Shown piece by piece: positions 51,841-61,200 of a DNA stretch of 64,000 bases; within the stretch, counting starts at the first letter, position 1, and each line of letters starts with the position of its first letter. The position numbers were made by a program, and so were the translations under genes. The DNA comes from Muricomes sp049840515 (GTDB taxonomy: Bacteria; Bacillota; Clostridia; Lachnospirales; Lachnospiraceae). Location of the stretch: contig JASGKW010000009.1 in assembly GCA_049840515.1 (NCBI GenBank), positions 186,001 through 250,000 of the forward strand. Reading direction: 5' to 3'. Below the pieces are notes generated by a model. That model was given only the letters and a program-made list of their open reading frames with translations, was not told the DNA's origin and ran no database searches.

Positions 51841-52953
51841 TTAATTACTCCAACCCGGCTTAACTTTAACATCAAATACTTTCCCCGATTGACTTTGAAA
51901 ATAATGTATCGACACTTCGTTTCCATAAGCATCATAACCATCTTTATACACCTTTTTCCATGTCCCTGACTCGATTTCCCTTAGTTTCTCTAATAGTTCC
52001 TGATTATTCACTTTATTGCTAGTTGTTCCATTCTTTCTTGGTTGGAAACCTTCTGGATATTTTGGTGAATCCTTTATGGAATTATGAACTTCCTTTAGCT
52101 CATTAGAGCTAGAATCCCCCTTACTACTTCCACCAGAGTTCTGCCCTTTACTTAAGCTTATTGACACATCCACCGCATTGTTCAGAGCGTTCCCTATTTG
52201 CGCTGCTCCTGCTCCTACTGCGGACGCACCCGCCCCCACTCCTACTACTGCAACTGGAGTGGCCGCACCTCCCGTAAGAACCTCTCCTCCACCGGAAAGT
52301 ACAAGGATAACTGCCCCTATTGCTATTGAACCAATACCTCCTCCTATTTTTTCAAGAGTATCAATATTCATTCCGTTATATTGGATGTCAATATCAATAT
52401 TACTTTCAATCCCTAACGAATAGGAATCCATTGAATGCTTTAAGCTGTATTTTAAAACTTCTTTGAGCAACTGCCTTTCTATCTTTTTCTGTTCAGCAGT
52501 GCACACCTTCCTCTTCATTTCAGCCCTGAGTACATTTCCACACTGCTGCTGATAACGTTCCAGCTGTGTGCCTGACAGCCCCAGTCCACTGGATAACTGA
52601 CCGATTTGCTCATTGCTCATCTGTGCCGCCCTATCCTGAATTGGCATGTACGATATTCCGCTTGGATGGGTTATATGTCCATCTGTATACGGGTTGTATC
52701 CAGAGGGACCGGATATGCCTCCGCCTGTGCTGCTTCCGCCTCCAGTTATGTCATTCCACAAGTTTGACGCTGTATTTTTTACCCAGTTCCCGACACTTTT
52801 CAAACGATTTTTGACAGCGTTGGAAATCTCCTTGAAAAATCTTTCTGTTGGGTCACAGTAATTCAGCGGATTATTCATAACATACAGGTATCTGTTTCTG
52901 TTTAGCGGATTCCCCTTTATTCCTTTCTCTGTATCTTCTGCACTAATCGTTTC
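51841..52953 (-). pseudogene. Orphan Rhs C-terminus with toxin tip 5
   Basis: The frame is open from just after a TAA at 52954-52956. It begins in the core (EDTEKGIKGNPLNRNRYLYV, MNNPLNYCDPTERFF), so it lacks secretion signals and YD repeats. The core cleavage motif DPTG is DPTE here. It continues through NWVKNTASN, the hydrophobic segment and GQNSGGSSKGDS to a tip of about 90 residues (KKVYKDGYDAYGNEVSIHYF QSQSGKVFDVKVKPGWSN), which looks like a small strand-rich nuclease toxin. A possible start is ATG 52878. The DUF3969-like antidote follows. Confidence 0.75.
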
Positions 52954-52956
52954 TTA

Positions 52957-53640
52957 GAAAAAGAACAGCCACTAAATCCACCAGGAATCAGTAACCGCCT
53001 TTTTTGTTCATCTAATGGGGCATTCGGAATGATTCTGTCCCCCTCTGCTCATTTTACTACGGATAGTTTTTTTGAAAAGACGGGGGTCACCTTGTCTCAG
53101 CGGGATTTTTCCTTACTTTTTTATGACAATTTTAAATAACCTATCCAGGCAAATTTGTAACCTAATCACATCTCCCATCAGCAACTTGTTGTTCTTAGCC
53201 CGTGTACGCTCATGTTGCCCCCGTGTGGCCTCAAAAGGACTGAGATGGCATTAGCTGACTATATACGCACACGAAACCAAATGTGAACCGATTTTGGAGA
53301 AAAGGCTGATAGCTGTTTTGCTGATATCTTTTCCACTAAAGGACATCAGATGCCATTGTGAGAATCATCTTCAAAATCTGCTTTTGGGTGAATTTTAGCC
53401 CACATTTACTGATGTGAAAAAAGAGCAGGGTAAAGCCGGGTGATCAAAAACTCCACCCGGCATACCTCTTCGCCCAGCAGTGCTGGGCGTTTGAAAAGCT
53501 TTTGTATTAGGTGATCGGATTTCCAAATTGACACAGTAAAGGTAGTCAAAATGTAGCAAAGTTGACATATTCCAAGACATTGCTAGGTGAATTATGAACA
53601 TCCACCTTATCGTACCTACTGTTCATTTCCCCGTTTTAGA
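52957..53640. repeat. Spacer repeat R4 of the Rhs array (diverged, longer)
   Basis: Holds the R-blocks GGGGCATTCGGA-TGATTCTGTCCCC, TTTTTTGAAAAGA, TTTTTCCTTACTTTTTTATG, GCCGGGTGATC...CCACCCGGC, CGCCCAGCAGTGCTGGGCG and CCAAGACATTGCTAGG, plus an insert (about 53150-53400) whose part 53262-53350 matches 42256-42350. No gene is recognised. Confidence 0.75.
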
Positions 53641-54365
53641 CTCATTTCTAATAGTATCAAGTTTTTTGAATAATCCAACTATGTACATGTTTTGCAAATG
53701 AAAATAACATCATTCACACGCAAGATTAATAGCAAATTCAAGGATTTCTTTCAACGCTTCTTGTGATCTGCAATTCCACCTATACTCCGGCTCGTCCCAA
53801 TTTTCGGATTTTATCAATTGTACAACAAATCTACCGTCCGGTTCATATTCTGGATACCAACCCATGTCTAGCAAATATCCCTTTCCATATTTTACCTGTA
53901 ACAAATCTTCTGTTAATGAATCTAATTGCTCTGAAAAAGTTTTTGAAAAATCTACATGAAATTCATCATATAATATCTCTCCTGATTTAAAATCTATATT
54001 CTCCATATAGCACCTCTACTTTAATAATTTAAGATATTCTGACTCTGAAATTGGATGACCATGTATTGTATTCGCACTATTTTCAATTCGAACATATCTG
54101 GTCTCTTTTCCTCCTGTCGCACCAATAATTTCATCATACGCTTTAACCTTCCAGTTCTTACCGTTTGTAACAGATGTTCCTGTTTCCCATGCATTTCTTT
54201 CGAATGCTTCAATATCAGAAACATCCTTAGAATATTTTGCTGGTCCCTCTTTTGTAGATTTAACAGTATCTTTCCACGGCTTATTTTTATCTGGGAAATG
54301 CTTATGACCATGATCTGTCCAATCTACATCTGTCTTAGAATCCCCCTTACTACTTCCACCAGAGT
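53580..54365. repeat. Duplicated toxin-immunity cassette, copy B
   Basis: Direct repeat of 45155-45935, nearly identical. In this copy the toxin tip is still joined to GQNSGGSSKGDS, so it is closer to the ancestral arrangement. Confidence 0.9.
53710..54006 (-). CDS. Immunity candidate for the GHP toxin tip, copy B
   Basis: The 98-residue protein is identical to that at 45286 except for one Ala in place of Glu (RSQEALKEI). Same AGAGGTGCTAT binding site and same 10-base distance from its toxin tip. Keeping two intact copies beside two toxin tips supports a protective function. Confidence 0.75.
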   Translation of the reverse strand: MENIDFKSGEILYDEFHVDFSKTFSEQLDSLTEDLLQVKYGKGYLLDMGWYPEYEPDGRFVVQLIKSENWDEPEYRWNCRSQEALKEILEFAINLACE

Positions 54366-54384
54366 TCTGCCCTTTACAATGCAA
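54016..54384 (-). pseudogene. Orphan Rhs toxin tip 3 (GHP type), copy B
   Basis: The frame enters at LHCKGQNSGGSSKGDS, retaining the complete junction, and then the tip VDWTDHGHKHFPDKNKPWKD ... WKVKAYDEIIGATGGKETRY, NTIHGHPISESEYLKLLK. It differs from copy A at three positions (Ile/Thr, Arg/Gly, Arg/Gly). The first codon would be TTG with no binding site, so it is silent unless recombined into the rhs gene. Histidines in HGHKHF and HGHP are plausible catalytic residues. Confidence 0.72.
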
Positions 54385-54737
54385 TAATGCCTTAATTGGC
54401 TTGCATCATAGAATCCACAACTTTCTTCAATAGACCATTGTACTAATTTAGAGTTTTTAACTTCAAATAAAAAATTATTTCTAAAAGATAAATTTGTCTT
54501 TATATTTTAATTGAACTTCACTCCATGTACGCATTCTTATACCTTCAACGGCATTTCTTAATAATACCGGTATTCCATCAAAGAACACTTCTACTGTAAT
54601 CTCTTCACTATCTTTGCAAATTCTTCTGCTTTCCTACTACAATTTATTGATGGTTAATATCCCTTACAGCCAGTATAGGATTATCCATCTTAAATAAGAT
54701 TTTTCTGTTAACTTTTGTCCAAAAAATAGTTCAAATA
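54385..54737. other. Degenerate stretch between tip 3B and immunity 6
   Basis: About 350 AT-rich bases with no intact frame. Minus-strand pieces such as RMRTWSEVQLKYKDKFI followed by a stop, and then LFEVKNSKLVQWSIEESCGF, look like remains of another small immunity-type gene. No family is recognised. Confidence 0.4.
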
Positions 54738-55244
54738 TCAATCCTCTTCAATGATATAACAGATATTAAAAAAGATTTGCTTCTGAGCCAACATAGTTAA
54801 AAACTCTGTCCATTTTATTACCCCTATTACTAACTCCTTGTCACCACCTTGATATCTTGTTTGGAAAAGTATCCTTTTGTTAGGAGCATTTTCTATCAAG
54901 AATTTTACTAATTTGACAAAGTCTTTATAATATGTTTCTTTGATAATAAAAGCTGTCAAGTTCTCCCGTTCTTCTTCTAATACCTTAATCAACAACATAT
55001 CTTTGGGGAGACTCACATCAAAATCTGAATCACATAATGGGAATGCACTATAAAACCCTTCATTCATTTCAACAACTAATGAATATAAGATTCCTCTTGT
55101 TGCTGAAAAAAAAGGCCAGATTTCTGCATACCTACTAATTTCTATATTTTCTTTTTCATTATGCAGCAATATTGATGAGTTAAATAATGGTCGTTGTATC
55201 GGCTTATCTTGATTTATAGCAATAATATTTATTTCATAAGACAT
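54738..55244 (-). CDS. Immunity candidate for the resident Rhs toxin
   Basis: About 168 residues (MSYEINIIAINQDKPIQRPL, YAEIWPFFSATRGILYSLVV EMNEGFY, LVKFLIENAPNKRILFQTRY). I start at ATG 55244, immediately behind AAAGGAGGTAAAT; a longer frame to 55316 runs into the rhs gene. It follows the resident rhs stop by 55 bases, with a perfect hairpin in between. As first gene after the complete toxin it should encode the active antidote. I recognise no family. Confidence 0.72.
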   Translation of the reverse strand: MSYEINIIAINQDKPIQRPLFNSSILLHNEKENIEISRYAEIWPFFSATRGILYSLVVEMNEGFYSAFPLCDSDFDVSLPKDMLLIKVLEEERENLTAFIIKETYYKDFVKLVKFLIENAPNKRILFQTRYQGGDKELVIGVIKWTEFLTMLAQKQIFFNICYIIEED

Positions 55245-55257
55245 ATTTACCTCCTTT

Positions 55258-55291
55258 GCAGGTGTTCTGTTTTGACGTTTAGAACACCTGC
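55258..55291 (-). promoter_or_regulatory. 11-bp perfect hairpin between toxin stop and immunity ribosome site
   Basis: GCAGGTGTTCT and AGAACACCTGC pair exactly around a 12-base loop. The distal arm touches AAAGGAGG of the immunity gene. No U-tract follows, so it is not a terminator; it could be a processing site, mRNA stabiliser or translation control element. Confidence 0.6.
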
Positions 55292-55299
55292 ATCTTTGC

Positions 55300-58200
55300 T
55301 TATGGCAAGAAATCATTTATGTTTAAGTCTGTAATAAAAGACTTACCTTTAAACTGTGTTGAAACAATCTGAATTTTTCCATCCGAGGACAAATATATAT
55401 CTGGATTATTCCCCATCTTTTTCATCAAATCTTTATAAGGCGAATTGGAACCAGTTAAGTCAGATAATATTTCGGGTTTTACATCCCTATGGAATTCTCC
55501 TTTGTTCAGTTCATACTTTTTTTCTATTTCTTTTGGATCATACTTTTTATAAGAACCAGAATCCCCCTTACTACTTCCACCAGAGTTCTGCCCTTTACTT
55601 AAGCTTATTGACACATCCAACGCATTGTTCAAAGCGTTCCCTATTTGCGCTGCTCCTGCTCCTACTGCGGACGCACCCGCCCCCACTCCTACTACTGCAA
55701 CTGGAGTGGCTGCACCTCCCGTAAGAACTTCTCCTCCACCGGAAAGTACAAGGATAACTGCCCCTATTGCTATTGAACCAATACCTCCTCCTATTTTCCC
55801 AAGAGTATCAATATTCATTCCGTTATATTGGATGTCAATATTAATATCAATATTACTTTCAATCCCTAACGAATAGGAATCCATTGAATGCTTTAAGCTA
55901 TATTTTAAAACTTCTTTGAGCAACTGCCTTTCTATCTTTTTCTGTTCAGCAGTGCACACCTTCCTCTTCATTTCAGCCCTGAGTACGTTTCCACGCTGCT
56001 GCTGATAACGTTCCAGCTGTGTGCCTGACAGCCCCAGTCCACTGGATAACTGACCGATTTGCTCATTGCTCATCTGTGCCGCCCTATCCTGAATTGGCAT
56101 GTACGATATTCCGCTTGGATGGGTTATATGTCCATCTGTATACGGGTTGTATCCAGAGGGACCGGATATGCCTCCGCCTGTGCTGCTGCCACCTCCAGTT
56201 ATGTCATTCCACAAGTTTGACGCTGTATTTTTTACCCAGTTCACACCTCTTGTAACGGTCTCCCTCACCGGCTGGATAATATTCTTGTTCACCCAGTTCC
56301 CGACACTTTTCAAACCACTTTTGATAGTGTTAAAAATCTCCTTGAAAAATCTTCCTGTTGGGTCACAGTAATTCAGCGGATTGTTCATAACATACAGGTA
56401 TCTGTTTCTGCTTAACGGATTCTCTTTTGTCCCCGTCTCCATGTCTTCCGCATTAAACCGTCCTGTCTGTGCATCATAATATCTGGCTCTTAGATACTGG
56501 AGCCCGGTGTTCGTATTGGTGGACTCTCCATTGTAACCATAATAATTGATATCCGTACCAGCTTTGAAATTCGGGACCCCATATGGGTCATACTGATAAC
56601 TGTTTGTGACCACTCCGTTTGGCGCAGTGACTGCCGCTACACTTCCTCTTCCATCATACTGATAATAAGATGTTCCCTGCACAGTATCCCGGCTGACACG
56701 GTTATTGCCATACACATAGGCTGCTTTCGCCTTTCCGTCCGTCTTCAGCTCCATGAGAACTTCTTCATTTTCCTGGTTTACATCATTGATGTATTGAGTG
56801 ATTGTATAAGAACCCTGGTTATATCTGGGAACCAGAGATGCCAGCTGTTCAGCCGGGCTGTCCCCTTTCTTTGTCTTTGCCTTCTCCGGAATCAATACAC
56901 TGCATTTTTGAGAATTATCTCGATCCAGTGTAAATACGCGGTTTCCATCTCCGTCGTAAAGTGCGGCCATCAAAAGCTCTCTTCCCGTTTTAACTGCCTT
57001 TAACCTGTTCTCCACTGTGTATTCATATGTAGTGGTATCACACTTGTCTCCAGATTCGAAAATAAGATTGCCATCCTTATCATATTCATAAGTGGTTTTT
57101 GTCTGTTTCCACGGCCACCAGTCTGTCTTGTCTGTCTTAGAAACCAGTTGGTTGGAATCATTATACTTGTAGGAATATTTTTCCGCCACTTTTCCTTTGG
57201 ACACTTTTTCATAAGAAGTCCGGTTCCCAACGGAATCATACTCATAACTATAGGTGGTTGTTTCCTTATTTTCTTCCTTTTCAATGCATTTTGTCAACTG
57301 CCAATTTTCATCATATTTATAACTTCTCTCAGTTGTCACCATCCGAACAGGCTTTACACAACCTTTTCCGTATTTGGGATGATAGCTGTCATGTTTACCA
57401 TCCTTATGTTTCTCATCATGTGCATATCCTGCCGGAAGTTCCTGTGCCTTTTCACTGATGATGTATCCCTGTGCATTGTAGGTATAATCATAGGTGGACA
57501 ATACCTCATTATCAACTGAACACTTCAAAACCAGTTTTGTAATATGGTCCTGGGAATCATAGGTCACATTTGTAACCAGTTTGTTGGGATGAATAGTCTC
57601 CACCATCCTGTCCAGTGCATCATACCGATATTCTGTGACAGCACCTTTGCGGTCCGTAAGTTTAACCAGATTGTCATTCAAATCATATTCATAAATAACT
57701 TTGCTTCCGTCAGGATAAATCATTTCTTTTAAGTTATCTGCTTCATTATAGAGATACTGCACTTCTTTCCCTGAACCATCCACTGTTTTTATAATCCGGC
57801 CCAGCTTATCATATTCATAGCTGCTCTTTCCCGTCTGGTCCGTCATAGAAACCCGTTCCCCAGCTTCATTGTATGCGTATTTTACATTGGAAGACTCTTC
57901 ATTACACTCTTTCCCTTTTCCTTTTTTATCTTGATAAGATTTTTCTACCAATTGATTGAGTTTGTCATAATCATAGGTTGTTTTCTTACCGCTGGGGGCT
58001 GCATAAGAGGTCAACCGTCCCAATTCGTCATGAACAAAGGTTTCTTTCCTGCCTGCCCCATCTGTCAGACTGCTCAGATTGTTTTCCAGATCATAAGTAT
58101 ATTCTGTTGTCTTGCCCAGAGCATTTGTAAAAGAAGTCATCTGATCCATGGAGTCATAGCCATAGGTAGTGATTCCTCCCATCGGGTCTGTAACCTTAAC

Positions 58201-61200
58201 CAGATTGTCATTCTTATCATAATTAAAATTAGTCTTTAATCCGGTTTTATCCGTAAGAACCACGACATTTCCATGTGGATCGTATTCATATTTCTCAACA
58301 TTTCCTGATTTATCCGTCTTATCTGTTATTCGGCCATTTTTATCATAGCTGTATTGAGTTTTTTGCTTCAATGCATCTTTTACAACCACCAAACGGTTAT
58401 CATTGTCATAAACCGCCGAAGTCACATACCCCTTTGGGTCTGTAATTCCTGTTACATTGTAATTCGAATCATACGACAGGCTGGTAACCCGTCCCCCTGG
58501 CCTGCTGATTTCTGTCAGATTTCCGGTTGGATCATAAGAATACCTGGAGACCTTACCTTCCGGGTCTGTCTCCTGTACCATTCGGTCTGCCAAGTCATAT
58601 GCATACTGGCTTTGTCTTCCCAATGGGTCCTTCTGAGAAATCAGGTTTCCTCTTTCGTCATATTCAAAAGCGTCGACTTGATCCTTTGCATCGGTTACAG
58701 AAATCAGGTTGTGAATCTTATCATAGGCATATGATGTGCTGCTCTTCTTGCTGTCAATTTCTTTTGTAAGATTATCCACCTCGTCATAAGAAAAATTCTT
58801 CACATATCCCAAAGGCGTGGTAATCTTGTCCAATCTTCCGCCCCCGTCATACTGGTAGCTATATTCTCCGCCATTTGGCTGAATCAGTTTGGTTACATTG
58901 CCCAACTGGTCTACATGATATTCCGTTACATTCCCTTTTGCATCCGTCCTTTTAGTTACATTTCCATGTTTATCATAAGCGTAAGTAATCTCAGCTCCTT
59001 TGGGAGAAATTTCTTTTATCATATTTCCGATGTTATCATACTGATATTCCGTAATCAGTCCCATCGGGTCTTTTTGCTTTGTCAGATTTCCAAGAGCATT
59101 ATAGATATATTCCTGTGTTCCGCCCTCCGGCGTGGTTTCCCCTATGATTCTTCCCAGTGCATCATACTGATAACTTTCTGTATTTCCCCGGGCGTCAGTC
59201 CGGTTAATCAGATTGTCGCAAGAATCATATGTATAGGAAACTTTATTTCCATTTTCATCTGTGACCAAAATCAGATTGTCATTGCCATCATACTGAAATG
59301 TGGATGCCGCCCCTAATGGGTTAATCTCGGAAATGACCCTGTTCTTTTTGTCGTAGGCATATTGGTATACTGCCTGGTCGGATTTACTCATGGTAAGCTG
59401 GTTGCCTGCCTTATCATAAGAAAATGTAGTCCGGTGTCCTTCTGCATCCGTCACTGCTGTAATCCGGTCCATTACGTCATACTCATAAGTCGATGTGCTT
59501 CCATCCGCTTCCTGTACTGATGTCAGTCTTCCATAGGTATCATAAATATAAGATGCAGTGCGTCCCAGATTGTCAGTCTGGCTGGTCACATTTCCTGCCA
59601 CATCATAGGTATATTGCATGAAATGGCCTTCACTGTCCTCTGCCTTTATCATTCTTCCACGCCCGTCATAGCTGTAAGAAATCGTCAGTCCCTGGGCATC
59701 CGTTACTTCTTTCAACTGATTCAGCCTGTCATACTTCATGGACAGTACATCATCATTTGGAAGTTTGATTGTTTTATTATTACCGGTCTCATCATAGGTA
59801 TAGCTATACTCATTTCCCATAGCATCTACCATGCGGATAACATTTCCCCGGGAGTCATATTCATAAGTGGTAGTCTGATTCAGTGCATCAATGGTTTCTT
59901 TTAAATTGCCCGCCGGGTCATATTTCATGGCACTTATATTTCCGGCTTCATCTGTCAGGGAGGTCATATGCCCCTGTGCATCATAGGTAAATTTGCTTGT
60001 GTTTCCATTTCCATCAGAAGCAGTCAGCATATCTCCAATTCCATTGTAAGTAAATTTATTGACATACCCTGCCGCATCTGTAACTTTTGTTACCCGGCCG
60101 GAATTATCATACTCATAACTCTCAGTCCTGCCCTCCTCATCCGTCATACTTGTCTGCCTGTTGGCCGCATCATACGCGTAAGAAATAACACCACCCTCCG
60201 GGTTGGTAGTGGACAGCAGATTTCCATTGTTATCATAGGAGTGCGAAACCGCCCTTGTGCTGTTCTCCACTGCACTCAGAAGTCTTCCGGCCCCATCGTA
60301 GAGATAAGTGGTGGTAACTCCCAAAACATCTGTGTCTGACGCCAGATTTCCCATAGCATCATATGTAAAAGTCTCTGCTCCGCCGTCAGGGTACACAATT
60401 TCTATTGGTAATCCAGATAGATTGTATTTTTGAGTTAAAACATTCCCTTTTGCGTCAACTGTCTTAACAGGCAGGCCCAACTGATTATATTCAGAAACTG
60501 CCTCAAAACCCCGCCCATCTATGACACTAATCATGTTTCCTGATGCATCATAGCTGTAGGTAGTTGTTCCCCCCTCCTCACTGCTCTTACTGATAACTCT
60601 TCCCATGGAATCATATTCTGTAGAAATCACATTCCCATTGGGGTCAGTTTGCTTTATCTCCTGATAGTTTTTATTATACTCATAACATATTTCACTGCCG
60701 TCAGGCAAAAGCCCTTTAACCTGATTGTACATGGCATCATATTCAAATCCGGTCCGGTTTCCCGTTGGATCAGTGACAGCCACAATATTTCCTGCCTTGT
60801 CCAGCTCATAGGCTGTGACACCGCCATCACCCGCAGTCTCAGAAATCACATTCCCAACCTCGTCATATGCAGTTACGCTGGTATGTCCCAGAGGATTTTT
60901 CACCTGAGTCCGGCGGTTCATGGCATCATAAGAAAGTCCCATCTATTTCCATTACCATCTGTATAGGCAGCAAGATTTGGACCGTCATACATATATGTCT
61001 GCGTCACACCATTTCCATCCGTCTGGGATATCAGCCGATGAAGTTCATCATAAGTATAACTTGTGGCTGCTCCATTGGGAGCAGTAACAGACACAGGATT
61101 TCCATTTCCATCATATGCTATAGATGTTACAGCTCCATCATAATCAGTAATAGAAGTGGGCTGATTCCATTCATTGTATACATAAGAGCGCACAGCTCCA

